Source: Nostoc sp. ATCC 53789 (GTDB taxonomy: Bacteria; Cyanobacteriota; Cyanobacteriia; Cyanobacteriales; Nostocaceae). From it: a DNA stretch of 64,000 nt. The first letter of the stretch is position 1. Every line of letters begins with the position of its first letter. The stretch lies in contig NZ_CP046703.1 in assembly GCF_009873495.1 (NCBI RefSeq), forward strand, positions 2,666,001-2,730,000, written 5' to 3'. The translations under genes and the position numbers were made by a program. A model generated the notes under the pieces. The model was not told where the DNA came from and did not search any database. It saw nothing but the letters and a program-made list of their open reading frames with translations. Below are positions 8,493 to 18,210 of this stretch, piece by piece.

Positions 8493-9374
8493 ATGGCTAT
8501 AACTCAAAACTATAGATTAAACGTAATTCAATGGTATCCAGGTCACATTGCGAAAGCCGAAAAGAAGCTCAAAGAACAGCTTAAGCGCGTAGATGTGGTA
8601 TTTGAGGTACGAGATGCCCGAATTCCCTTAGCGACTCATCATCCCCAAATAGGTGAGTGGGTAGAGGGTAAGACACGGGTATTGATACTTAACCGAGTAG
8701 ATATGATTACGCCGCAAATGCGATCGCTGTGGATAGATTGGTTTAAACGTCAAGGGGAAGTCCCTTATTTTACCAACGCTCAACATGGTAAAGGTATAGC
8801 AGAAGTGGCGCGGGCAGCGCAAGCGGCCGGAGTAGAACTCAATCAAAGAAGAAGCGATCGCGGAATGTTACCTCGTCCAGTCCGGGCTGTGGTAATTGGT
8901 TTTCCCAATGTTGGTAAATCAGCTTTGATTAACCGCCTTTTAGGACGGCGAGTAGTGGAAAGTGCAGCCCGTCCTGGGGTAACTCGCCAATTGCGCTGGG
9001 TGCGAATTTCTGAACATTTGGAATTGTTAGATGCTCCTGGTGTCATCCCTCTAAGGCTAGAAGACCAAGACGCAGCATTAAAATTAGCCATTTGTGATGA
9101 TATCGGCGAAGCATCTTACGATAATCAGCTAGTAGCAGCAGCCTTAGTAGATTTATTCAACTACTTGGAAGCCGTAACTACAGATTTGTTACCGAGGAAA
9201 CCATTACAGTCCCGCTACCAACTCGATTCGACCTCAGACACCGGGGATACTTATCTCCATGCTTTAGCAGAGCATCGTTACAAAGGTGATGTAGAGCGTG
9301 CTGCAAGGCAACTTTTAACAGATTTTCGTAAGGGGTTATTAGGTGAAATGAGTTTGGAATTACCTCCTAACTAG
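8493..9374 (+). CDS. ylqF: Ribosome biogenesis GTPase YlqF/RbgA
   Basis: The 293-residue protein is a circularly permuted GTPase that assists late 50S subunit assembly. Motif order is the permuted one: NRVDM (G4, about residue 67), then GFPNVGKSALINRLLGRR (G1/P-loop, about 135), GVTRQL (G2) and DAPGVI (G3). The N-terminal IQWYPGHIAKAEKKLKEQL is the family signature. Length fits. The domain after residue 200 is the RNA-binding helical region. No missing residues seen. Confidence 0.93.
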   Translation: MAITQNYRLNVIQWYPGHIAKAEKKLKEQLKRVDVVFEVRDARIPLATHHPQIGEWVEGKTRVLILNRVDMITPQMRSLWIDWFKRQGEVPYFTNAQHGKGIAEVARAAQAAGVELNQRRSDRGMLPRPVRAVVIGFPNVGKSALINRLLGRRVVESAARPGVTRQLRWVRISEHLELLDAPGVIPLRLEDQDAALKLAICDDIGEASYDNQLVAAALVDLFNYLEAVTTDLLPRKPLQSRYQLDSTSDTGDTYLHALAEHRYKGDVERAARQLLTDFRKGLLGEMSLELPPN

Positions 9375-9420
9375 ATTGCAAGCATTTTCAACCTGCTTTT
9401 GAGTAGCAGGTGAGTAGTAA

Positions 9421-9666
9421 TCAAAAATCTGGGCACTCAGCTTTGGTGACATCTGGGTGGCAGTAGTACCTCAAAACTGTTTGCACGTTATCGCCGATCC
9501 AGTAGGCTACTTTTTCCGGCGATTCCCTAGAAGCGATCGCGCAAGTAGCGAAGGTATGCCAAGTGCTACAAGCCTTTAGGTAGGGAGCAACTTTCAGAAG
9601 ATCAAAACACGACAGAGCCACCGCCGAGTAAATATAGCTACGCCACGCTGCCCGAACAGAAATCAA
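9421..9666 (-). pseudogene. C-terminal remnant of a tyrosine recombinase/integrase
   Basis: The 81-codon ORF ends with HTFATCAIASRESPEKVAYW followed by IGDNVQTVLRYYCHPDV. This resembles the last part of tyrosine recombinases: the HxxR/RHTFAT box helix, then the helix with the nucleophile Tyr (RYYCHP). Here Trp replaces the Arg normally found before HTFAT, and the first half of the catalytic domain is absent, so it cannot be an active recombinase. The first 30 residues are not recognisable. It lies between ylqF and tenA and marks a former integration event. Confidence 0.55.
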
Positions 9667-9715
9667 ACCGGACTCCTATACCATTAAATAACAGTTGACA
9701 AATGACTTTTAACAA

Positions 9716-10345
9716 ATGGCTTTATCTAACGAATTATGGGCAGCAAATCAAGACTTAGCCCAAGCTTGCCTAAAGCATCCTTTCGTTCAAGGTATTGGCA
9801 ATGGTATTCTTGAGCAGGTAAAATTTGCCTACTACGTGGGGCAAGATGTTTTTTTCTTAGAAGCTTTTGCGCGGACGTACAGTATCGCCGCAGCTAAAGC
9901 ACCAGACTGGTTAGGTTTTACCACATTTCATAACTTAGCGAGTTCAGTTTTAGAAGAACTAAGGCTGCATAGTAGCTATGCTTCCCAGTGGGGAGTGAAT
10001 TTACATTCTGTGGAAGCTGGCTATGCCACCCGCCGCTATACTGATTTTTTGTTAGCAACTGCTTGGGGTGGAGATGTGGGTTTGACTGCTGCGGCGATGT
10101 CTCCTTGTATGCGTTTGTATGGTTTCTTGGGAAAACAGTTGGCTCTTCATGGTATTCCTAATCATCAATATGCAGACTGGATTCGTACTTACAGCAGCAC
10201 AGACTTTCAATCACTAATAAAACAATTAGAAACTTTAGTTGAGAATTATGCTACTAACAATGCTGTAGTGAATTCAACCTACCGTTATGCGATGTTTTGT
10301 GAGCATGAATTTTTTCAAGCTGCGTGGATTTCTGCTAATAAATAA
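9716..10345 (+). CDS. tenA: TenA-family thiaminase II / aminopyrimidine hydrolase
   Basis: The 209-residue all-helical protein fits TenA, which hydrolyses thiamine breakdown products (aminopyrimidines) to salvage HMP in the cytoplasm. Visible features are the N-terminal LWAANQDLAQACLKHPFVQG, then FAYYVGQDVFFLEAFARTY with the acidic substrate-binding residues, and the C-terminal FCEHEFFQAAW motif, whose paired Glu is catalytic in the family. The family's active-site Cys region (ACMSPC-like in others) reads AAMSPCMRLYGFLG here. No thiamine riboswitch seen upstream. Stands alone. Confidence 0.87.
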   Translation: MALSNELWAANQDLAQACLKHPFVQGIGNGILEQVKFAYYVGQDVFFLEAFARTYSIAAAKAPDWLGFTTFHNLASSVLEELRLHSSYASQWGVNLHSVEAGYATRRYTDFLLATAWGGDVGLTAAAMSPCMRLYGFLGKQLALHGIPNHQYADWIRTYSSTDFQSLIKQLETLVENYATNNAVVNSTYRYAMFCEHEFFQAAWISANK

Positions 10346-10450
10346 GTAATTATATAGGACTCATATTTGATTTTTGAAAAAACTCCGTATAACTCAAAAA
10401 GAGTATAAGAGGATGTTTTAAAAGTCCTCTTCTCGGTAGTGAAAAGTTCT

Positions 10451-10678
10451 AGATCCTCCTAAATCCCCCTTAAAAAGACGTGTGTTCGACAAGTCTTATT
10501 TGACCTCTCCCCCAGCCCCTCTCCGACGCGGACAGGGGAGCAAAAAGCGGAATTTTTCTTGCTCCTCCCTTTCCGTTTCGGAAAGGGAGGCTGGGAGGGA
10601 GAGGTTCATCGAACTCACGTTAAAAAGGGGAACTTTGATTCCGATTCCCCCCTTTTTAAGGGTGGTTAGGGGGGATCA
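10451..10678. repeat. Composite inverted-repeat element (GATCC ends), outer part
   Basis: Left arm AGATCCTCCTAAATCCCCCT then TAAAAAG (10451-10477). Right arm is its approximate complement, CCCCTTTTTAAGGGTGGTTA then GGGGGGATC (about 10650-10678). It is the same family as the insert in nnrD/E (6490-6562) and is split by a second element at 10478-10620. It lies in the 800-bp gene-free stretch between tenA and the HtrA-like gene. Confidence 0.65.
10478..10620. mobile_element. MITE-like element nested in the outer repeat, 8-bp target duplication
   Basis: The ends ACGTGTGTTCGA and TCGAACTCACGT are 12-bp inverted repeats with one mismatch. TTAAAAAG is duplicated exactly at 10470-10477 and 10621-10628, as expected from insertion. 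The interior holds two long imperfect arms rich in CCTCTCCC/GGGAGAGG and can fold into one hairpin. There is no coding capacity. Confidence 0.7.
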
Positions 10679-10796
10679 ATAAGTACCTAAAATCACAGCC
10701 AACCACTTTTCAAACATCCTCTAAGGGAACTCCAATCAATAATTGAATATTTTTTTATTCCCCAAGCATTATTAGAGAATAAGCAGCCTATAGCGC

Positions 10797-10883
10797 AATA
10801 CAGTACTTGTAGAGACGGCGATTTATCGCGTCTCAAAACCCACGATTTTGTACACAAATAGCGCTTAATCCAAGCGTATTGGT
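10797..10883. mobile_element. Small MITE with GTAGAGACGGCGATTTATCG core, copy 1
   Basis: The element runs from AATACAGTACTTG to CAAGCGTATTGG and shares the core CTTGTAGAGACGGCGATTTA with the copy at 16178-16278. The flanks carry the direct repeat CTATAGCGC (10788-10796 and 10884-10892), a likely 9-bp target duplication. Confidence 0.6.
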
Positions 10884-10937
10884 CTATAGCGCTTTAACCT
10901 ACGTAACTAGGATTGACGTAGGTGTGTAGCCCCCACT

Positions 10938-10996
10938 TTCTCTACAAGACGCTGCGCGTAGCTTGCTTCCACGTTCGCGTAGCGTCCTGTAGAGAA
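10938..10996. repeat. Palindromic interspersed repeat
   Basis: Arms TTCTCTACAAGACGCT (10938-10953) and AGCGTCCTGTAGAGAA (10981-10996) pair with one mismatch around GCGTAGCTTGCTTCC-like loop DNA. The same core sits inside mgtA at 2634-2684. No gene in this stretch. It lies about 150 bp upstream of the HtrA-like pseudo-protease and could affect its leader. Confidence 0.6.
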
Positions 10997-11151
10997 GTAA
11001 CCCGCCGCAGGCATCGCTCTTTGGGAAAAAACTTTTTAGTTTACTGATCCTAGCCATTTTTCTAGGATGAGTTCTCCCCATTTTTCCGATGTCATCTGTG
11101 TTGAGAAAAGGACACGATATGAACATCTAAGAATGTTTTTGGAAAAATCTT

Positions 11152-12063
11152 ATGTCTTCATTAATGGCTTTGTCCAACAGTTTAGCTGACACGGTAGAAC
11201 AAGCTGGAATTGCTGTAGTTGCTGTGAATGGGGGTACTCGTGTTTCCCCAAGTGGCATTCACTGGCGTAATGGCATCATTGTTACCTCTGATGAGTCTCT
11301 CCAGCGCTATGACGACATCACCATTACTCTATCAAATGGTAGTACTGTACCAGTAACACTTGTTGGTCATGACTCTAGCACCGATATAGCTGTTTTTAAG
11401 CTAGAAAATGTAGAAATACCTGTGGCAAAAGTTGGCGATGCCAAAACGCTCAAAGTTGGTCATCTGGTGTTAGGACTGGCGAGAGGTAGCGAAGGTGACT
11501 TAAGGGCGGCGATGGGTGCGGTGAGTGTAGTTAGCGGTGCTTGGCGCAGTATGAATGGCGGAAATATTGACCAATTCATTCGCCCAGACATCACCCTTTA
11601 CTCTGGTTTTGCAGGCGGGCCGCTCGTAGATGCTGCTGGTTTTGTGGTAGGTATGAATACATCGGGGCGGCGTGGTACTGCTCTGACTATTCCCACTGCT
11701 ACAGTCGATCGCGTGGTTGACCAATTAGTAGCAAAAGGACGTATTTCAAAAGGCTACTTGGGTGTAGGAATGCAACCTGTACGTTTACCAAATAACCTAA
11801 AAACTGCTCTCAATTTAACTTCTGCAACTGGGGTAATTGTTGTTAATGTTGAGTCTTCTGGGCCTGCTGATAATGCAGGCGTGTTGCTTGGCGATGTTTT
11901 GGTAACGTTCGATGGGGTAACTGTGGGCGATACAGGTGATGTGTTGGCACTGCTCAATAGTAGCGATCGCATTGGTAAAACTATCAACCTGCAAGTTGTC
12001 CGGGGTGGAGTGTTAATTGAGTTAGCGATCGCAGTTGGCGAACGACCTAATAAGGAGGAATAA
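11152..12063 (+). CDS. HtrA/DegP-like protein with inactivated protease site, plus PDZ
   Basis: The 303-residue protein has a trypsin-like fold (about residues 10-195) and one C-terminal PDZ domain (about 200-295; GYLGVGMQPV, GVLLGDVLVTFDG). Aligned by eye with HtrA motifs, the catalytic His of TNAHV is Glu48 (VTSDES). The Asp is kept (STDIAVFKL, Asp78). The nucleophile Ser of GNSGGPL is Ala155 (GFAGGPL). Two of three triad residues are gone, so it should not cleave peptides and more likely binds substrates or partners. No signal peptide is evident. It precedes an intact paralogue by about 540 bp, the pair reading toward a LuxR-type regulator. The inactivation reads as drift to a new role rather than decay, since the frame and PDZ are intact. 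Confidence 0.85.
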   Translation: MSSLMALSNSLADTVEQAGIAVVAVNGGTRVSPSGIHWRNGIIVTSDESLQRYDDITITLSNGSTVPVTLVGHDSSTDIAVFKLENVEIPVAKVGDAKTLKVGHLVLGLARGSEGDLRAAMGAVSVVSGAWRSMNGGNIDQFIRPDITLYSGFAGGPLVDAAGFVVGMNTSGRRGTALTIPTATVDRVVDQLVAKGRISKGYLGVGMQPVRLPNNLKTALNLTSATGVIVVNVESSGPADNAGVLLGDVLVTFDGVTVGDTGDVLALLNSSDRIGKTINLQVVRGGVLIELAIAVGERPNKEE

Positions 12064-12065
12064 GT

Positions 12066-12110
12066 GTGAGCAGGGGAGCAGGGGAGGCAGGGGAGCAGGG
12101 GAGCAGGGGG
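12066..12110. repeat. 8-bp tandem repeat (GAGCAGGG units)
   Basis: About five degenerate units of GAGCAGGG follow directly after the stop of the HtrA-like gene. The same octamer array, on the other strand, lies at 49534-49570 and inside the PKS coding sequence at 63520-63603. Confidence 0.75.
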
Positions 12111-12210
12111 GAAGAATCCGATCGTCATCTAAAAATTGGATCATTTAATTTCTGGAAATCCCTTAACTAGCTCTGTCAAGAAGATTTATCTAGATTTTCT
12201 ATTCATTCAA

Positions 12211-12481
12211 GCCTCTAAACTCGGAACTTCGACCTTTTTACTCGAACGTTGAGCTTCTGAACTCGGAACTTCAACCTTTTTGCTCGGACGTTGAGCCTTT
12301 GAACTCGGAACTTCGACTTTTTTGCTCGAACGTTGAGCCTTTGAACTCAAAACTTCGACCTTTTTGCTCGAACGTTGAGCCTCTGAACTCAAAACTTCGA
12401 CCTTTTTGCTCAAACGTTGAGCCTCTGAACTCGGAACTTCGACCTTTTTGCTCGAACGTTGAGCTTCTGAACTCGGAACTG
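12211..12481. repeat. 42-bp tandem repeat array, about 6.4 copies
   Basis: The unit contains GAACTCGGAACTTCGACC followed by TTTTTGCTCGAACGTTGAGC. Five full copies run from 12251 to 12460, with diverged or partial copies at both ends. The copies differ at a few positions (for example GG/AA after GAACTC). Because 42 is a multiple of three, reading frames remain open on both strands (up to 108 codons on the minus strand, with a 14-residue SSEAQRSSKKVEV-like repeat). I annotate it as repeat DNA rather than a gene because no ribosome-binding site or non-repeat domain supports a product. It lies between the two HtrA-like genes. Confidence 0.8.
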
Positions 12482-12604
12482 TCAAAATTTGCTTTCCAAA
12501 GTTGGGTTGACTGATATCTTGTAGCATTCTCAATTATCCCAACCCGACTAAAAACTATTGTCAGCCAACAGATTCTACTTTGGCATGGGGAAAAATTGTA
12601 TAAC

Positions 12605-13441
12605 ATGGCAAACACAACATTAACTAATATTGCTGCTGAATTGACAGAGGTAGCTGCTAAACTACGCGATCGCACTGTTAAAGTGAAAAGTGGCTCTCTA
12701 GGAATCGGTTCCGGTGTAATTTGGCAATCTGACGGGCTAATTATCACTAATGCCCATGTCGCAACCAGCAACCGCGCAACTGTGGAATTGGCAGATGGCA
12801 GAGTATTTGATGCGGTGCGTACACAGTTTGATCCACAGCAGGATTTAGCAGCCCTGAAAATTGTCGCCACTGATTTAACTGCTGCAAGCATTGGCAATTC
12901 TGAGGCGCTACGAGTAGGTGAATTAGTCTTGGCGGTGGGTAATCCCTTTGCCGACAGTGGTGCTGTGACAACTGGAATTATCTATGCAAATAATTCGCGG
13001 GCTGTTATGGCTGATTTGCAACTATATCCTGGAAACTCTGGCGGGCCACTTGCCGACTATCAAGGCCGAGTCGTGGGAATTAACACCATGATTGTTAATG
13101 GTTTGGCTGTAGCAGTTCCCAGCAACACCGTTGAGCGTTTTTTACAGGGAAATAGTCGTCCGCAACTAGGAGTCACGCTGCAACCTGTGCTTTTAGGTAG
13201 GCGTAGCTTGGGTTTATTGGTGTTGTCAATTTTACCTGGTAGCATTGCGGAAACTGCTGGTGTGCAAATCGGCGATATTTTAATTGGAGTTTCGGGGCGA
13301 TTATTCACTAGCGTGAATGATTTAACTAAATATCTCCATGACAGTAAAGGATCTGTGCCGCTACAACTCCTACGCGGTGGGCAACAATTCGTGATTTATG
13401 TTGCAGTGCAGTCTGGAAAAACTGCTGTGGAGGCGACGTGA
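12605..13441 (+). CDS. HtrA/DegP-like serine protease with PDZ domain
   Basis: The 278-residue protein (ATG at 12605; an upstream TTG at 12596 is less likely) has a trypsin-like domain with an intact triad: His in IITNAHVATS, Asp in DPQQDLAALKI and Ser in YPGNSGGPLAD. A PDZ domain follows (about residues 185-270; QLGVTLQPV, GVQIGDILIGVSG). It lacks a clear signal peptide and the usual long N-terminal region of DegP, so it may be cytoplasmic or its export route is not visible. Its stop overlaps the GTG start of the LuxR-type gene (GTGA, 13438-13441), so the two are very probably translationally coupled. It is the active partner of the inactivated paralogue upstream. Confidence 0.88.
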   Translation: MANTTLTNIAAELTEVAAKLRDRTVKVKSGSLGIGSGVIWQSDGLIITNAHVATSNRATVELADGRVFDAVRTQFDPQQDLAALKIVATDLTAASIGNSEALRVGELVLAVGNPFADSGAVTTGIIYANNSRAVMADLQLYPGNSGGPLADYQGRVVGINTMIVNGLAVAVPSNTVERFLQGNSRPQLGVTLQPVLLGRRSLGLLVLSILPGSIAETAGVQIGDILIGVSGRLFTSVNDLTKYLHDSKGSVPLQLLRGGQQFVIYVAVQSGKTAVEAT

Positions 13442-14070
13442 TTCGGGTAATGGTAGTTGCCACTTCCCCTGTTGTGCGGGCAGGGTTATCAGCTGTGGTG
13501 ACTACCAATCCTCGGCTGACGGTTGTGGGGAGTGCATCCGATTTGGATGAATTGGCAAGGGAAGTTGGGCAATTACAACCAGATGTGGTGCTGGTAGATT
13601 TGAGTAGTAACCTTCAACAATCGGTGTGGGAAAAATTACTGCCTATTCAAGAACAGCAATACCCATTAGGAACGATCGCAATTATTGAGGAACTCGACAG
13701 CATCGACTTAGAGACGGCGTTACGTTCTGGTATCCGGGGGATATTGCCCAGTACTAGCACAGAGTTAGAAATTGTCGCGGCTGTGGAAGCGATCGCTTTT
13801 GGTTTGGTGGTGCTGCACCCGGATGCTATAGAATTACTGTCTATCCGAGAAAAAGTGGTGGCGAATCCTGTACAAACATTGACACCACGCGAGATAGAAG
13901 TTTTAGGTATGCTTGGTTCTGGGTTGGGGAATAAAGCGATCGCTAAACGGTTGCAGATTTCTGAGCATACCGTCAAATTTCATCTCTCATCTATTTTTCA
14001 AAAGCTCAGTGTCTCCAGCCGTACTGAGGCTGTTGCTGTGGGTGTGCGACTGGGTTTGATTATGCTGTGA
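13438..14070 (+). CDS. NarL/LuxR-family response-regulator-like protein with atypical receiver
   Basis: The 210-residue protein starts at a GTG overlapping the protease stop. Its receiver-like domain (about residues 1-120) keeps the likely phospho-acceptor Asp (VVLVDLSS, about residue 55). However, the acidic pair near the N-terminus is replaced (VVATSP) and the usual Lys near the end is not evident (GILPSTSTE), so ordinary phosphorylation is doubtful. The LuxR-type HTH is canonical: LTPREIEVLGMLGSGLGNKA, IAKRLQISEHTVKFHLSSIF. Coupling to an HtrA-like protease suggests a stress or proteolysis readout acting on transcription. No histidine kinase is next to it. Confidence 0.86.
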   Translation: MIRVMVVATSPVVRAGLSAVVTTNPRLTVVGSASDLDELAREVGQLQPDVVLVDLSSNLQQSVWEKLLPIQEQQYPLGTIAIIEELDSIDLETALRSGIRGILPSTSTELEIVAAVEAIAFGLVVLHPDAIELLSIREKVVANPVQTLTPREIEVLGMLGSGLGNKAIAKRLQISEHTVKFHLSSIFQKLSVSSRTEAVAVGVRLGLIML

Positions 14071-14177
14071 TTACAATACTTGTAGGTTATAGGGAAAAGG
14101 AGTGGAAGGCTTGATATATAAAGTTTTTTCCCCTTTAACATGAGTCCCTTGACCCCAAAACCTGACAAGTATTGTAA
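14071..14177. repeat. Inverted-repeat element between the LuxR-type gene and pgm
   Basis: TTACAATACTTGT (14071-14083) and ACAAGTATTGTAA (14165-14177) are perfect 13-bp inverted repeats, starting one base after the regulator stop codon. The interior has no coding capacity. It may be a MITE and could end the upstream transcript. No clear target duplication. Confidence 0.55.
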
Positions 14178-14294
14178 CCCCACCCCTAAAAAGTGATATT
14201 AGGGATTTACGCCTGCCATTTGGTACATGATACGTGGCAATTTTTTGTAACAAACTTATGTAAAGCTGTAAAAAGAAAATGCCTTGTTAAATAA

Positions 14295-15938
<1,644 letters not shown>

Positions 15939-16084
15939 TACTTTGCTCCCGCTAATTTTGAGGTTTGTAGTAAGGACTAAAGTTCTTACTACGAACTTGC
16001 TTACCATTAGACTTCTTGCAGAAGTGGGGGAAAGGGGAAGGGGTAAGGGGGAAAGGGATGGAATTTACCCTTTAACCTTTCCCC

Positions 16085-16117
16085 GACATCTTGCAAAAGT
16101 TCATTTTGCAAGATGTC
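16085..16117. terminator. Perfect 14-bp stem-loop between convergent pgm and zwf
   Basis: GACATCTTGCAAAA, a 5-nt loop GTTCA, then TTTTGCAAGATGTC form a perfect hairpin in the convergent gap. It lies beside GGGGAAAGG-type repeat DNA (16022-16084). It could end transcription from either side, though there is no long U-run. Confidence 0.45.
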
Positions 16118-16177
16118 TATTGGCATTAGTTGGTGAAGCCCCGATATTATATTGCCAAGTCTGCGATTAATATATCC

Positions 16178-16278
16178 CCATACAGTTCAGATAAGACCAA
16201 AACACTTGTAGAGACGGCGATTTATCGCGTCTCAAAAACCCAAAATTTTTGCCAGTAGCCCTTAAATGAACCGTATTG
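16178..16278. mobile_element. Small MITE with GTAGAGACGGCGATTTATCG core, copy 2
   Basis: Ends CCATACAGTTCA and TGAACCGTATTG are inverted repeats with two mismatches. The flanking TAATATATCC is duplicated exactly (16168-16177 and 16279-16288). The internal core matches copy 1 at 10797-10883. The right-hand duplication runs into the zwf stop codon. Confidence 0.7.
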
Positions 16279-16287
16279 TAATATATC

Positions 16288-17667
16288 CTACTCTTTAGCT
16301 AAGGGATTGTACCAATGATCCCTTGGCGAGAGCAGTTTATCTGACTCAGGTGGGCCCCATGTATTTGGCTCATACTCGTAGATGGGTGTGACGTTATCAA
16401 GAATTGGCTGGACAATCCGCCATTCCTCTTCTACCGTATCTTCGCGTACAAACAAGGTAGGATCGCCCCGCATGGCATCACCCAATAGACGTTCATAGGG
16501 TTCCATCTCGTCGCCACCTCCGTAAAAGGCCAGGAGTTCAACCGCAGAGCCGCTCATATCTTCTCCAGGGATTTTAGTGCGAGCGCCCAATCCCACAATT
16601 ACCTCTGGATCTAGTAAAAAACGAACATAATTAGCGTTTTCTTTTCTTTCCTCCTGGAACACATTTAAAGGTGGACACTTGAGTTTGACCATCACCTCAG
16701 TAGTTTTAACAGGTAATTTCTTCCCAGCCCGGATGTAGATGGGAACTCCTGACCACCGCCACGTATTAATAAATAACCGCACTGCAACAAATGTTTCTAC
16801 TTGAGAGTCAGGAGAAACACCTTCTTCGTTGCGGTAATCAGAAAATTGACCGCGAATAATATCATCGGCTTGCAGTGAAGGTATAGCTTTGAGAATACGT
16901 TCTTTTTCATCCCGAATCGAATCGCCAGCAGTACTGGCGGGGGCATCCATGCACACTGAAGCCAATACTTGCAGCATGTGGTTTTGCACCACATCCCGAA
17001 TTGCACCAGTCTCTTCATAGAAGCGCCCCCTTCCTTGAATGCCAAAGTCCTCTGCCATCACAATCTGGATGCTTTCAACATAGTTGCGATTCCAGATAGG
17101 TTCAAGAAAAGAGTTGCCAAACCGAAAATAGAGTAAATTCAGTAGTGGTTCTTTGCCCAAGTAATGGTCGATGCGATAGATGGATGATTCGGGAAAAACC
17201 GATGCCAGAATTTGATTTAACTCACGTGCCGATTTCAAATCCCGTCCAAATGGTTTTTCAATTACCACCCGCGCATTTTTACCACAGCCTGATTCACCCA
17301 ATCCTGAGACTACTTGTGCAAACAAGCTCGGTGGAATTGCCAAATAGTAGAGGGGATGAGTGGCATCACCAAGGGCTTGACGTAATTTTTCGTAAGTTTC
17401 TGGTTTGTTGTAGTCACCAGCAACGTACTGGAGTAGACCAGAAAGTTTCTCAAATGCGGCTTGATCTATACCACCATTATGTTCTAGGCTATCACGTGCC
17501 CTTTCCCTAAGTTGGTCAGTCGTCCAAGGTCGTCCGGCAACCCCAATTACTGGGACATTAAGATTGCCCCGCCTTACCATTGCCTGAAGGCTGGGGAAGA
17601 TTTTCTTGTAGGCCAAGTCACCTGTTGCCCCAAAAAATACCAGTGCGTCTGAATCAGGAGTTCCCAT
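16288..17667 (-). CDS. zwf: Glucose-6-phosphate 1-dehydrogenase, short divergent form
   Basis: The 459-residue enzyme oxidises glucose-6-phosphate to 6-phosphogluconolactone with NADP+, entering the oxidative pentose phosphate pathway. Motifs: nucleotide-binding [11 protein letters not shown] (residue 13 on), [10 protein letters not shown], and the catalytic RIDHYLGKE with its His; the C-terminal domain ends [10 protein letters not shown]. Cyanobacterial housekeeping Zwf is usually about 510 residues with a longer N-terminus and sits with opcA or fbp. This copy lacks both the extra N-terminus and those neighbours, so it may be a second, transferred isozyme. It is convergent with pgm, which makes its substrate. 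Confidence 0.92.
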   Translation of the reverse strand: MGTPDSDALVFFGATGDLAYKKIFPSLQAMVRRGNLNVPVIGVAGRPWTTDQLRERARDSLEHNGGIDQAAFEKLSGLLQYVAGDYNKPETYEKLRQALGDATHPLYYLAIPPSLFAQVVSGLGESGCGKNARVVIEKPFGRDLKSARELNQILASVFPESSIYRIDHYLGKEPLLNLLYFRFGNSFLEPIWNRNYVESIQIVMAEDFGIQGRGRFYEETGAIRDVVQNHMLQVLASVCMDAPASTAGDSIRDEKERILKAIPSLQADDIIRGQFSDYRNEEGVSPDSQVETFVAVRLFINTWRWSGVPIYIRAGKKLPVKTTEVMVKLKCPPLNVFQEERKENANYVRFLLDPEVIVGLGARTKIPGEDMSGSAVELLAFYGGGDEMEPYERLLGDAMRGDPTLFVREDTVEEEWRIVQPILDNVTPIYEYEPNTWGPPESDKLLSPRDHWYNPLAKE

Positions 17668-17896
17668 GACTAACCTCTCTAAGAATTAGCTTTTTAAAGT
17701 TGTGACTTCTGAATTCTTGCTTGTAGATTCTTTTGCAATTGGTATCAGAAAGCGCGACACTGATCAGGATTATACTCAGGGATTTCCGAAAAATAAATCA
17801 TACCAATTTGGGATTTTAAATGAAAAATCCTTGCAAATTCTCAAAAATATTAAAAATAACACTCCGGTAGATATAGGAATCCGGTTTGATTACTGA

Positions 17897-18210
17897 AATC
17901 ATTTGCGTAGGTAGGCAATAGGCAATAGGCAAGAGGATTTCAGAAGACTACTCTCCACCTAACGAAGCGATCGCTCTTTGAGGAAAAACTTTTTGGTTTA
18001 CTGTTTTTTAGTTAATGTGTCAGTTTAATTATTGTCCACTCAGTAAATACAACAGGCTTTGGGCTAAAATTACGTTTTAGTGTGTGTAATTATCCAAATA
18101 TCCTTATTTTAGATAACATTGCTGTTGTCTAAAAATTAGAGATATGAGGATTAGCGATCGCACTGAAATTTGATTGTTCACCAATCGTAAGATTTTTAGA
18201 GGGTACTACC
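17897..18210. other. Gene-free spacer upstream of the glycine-zipper protein gene
   Basis: No gene seen. It contains a short GGCAATA tandem repeat at about 17912-17930 and a fragment (GCGATCGCTCTTTGAGG, followed by AAAAACTTTTTGGTTTACTG) that resembles 11014-11045, so it is another dispersed repeat. The remaining AT-rich part should hold the promoter of the next gene. Confidence 0.4.

Noticed and set aside
10482-10682. 66-codon ORF in the nested repeat
   Set aside because: Entirely inside two inverted-repeat elements; no start signal.
12211-12481. Possible CRISPR array
   Set aside because: Units are contiguous with no unique spacers and no cas genes are near.
12207-12533. 108-codon minus-strand ORF made of 14-residue repeats, and overlapping frames on both strands
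   Set aside because: The openness follows from a 42-bp unit length; no ribosome-binding site or unique domain. Kept as repeat DNA.
17702-17896. 64-codon plus-strand ORF upstream of zwf
   Set aside because: Starts at a GTG without ribosome-binding site, lies in the zwf promoter area and has no recognisable domain.
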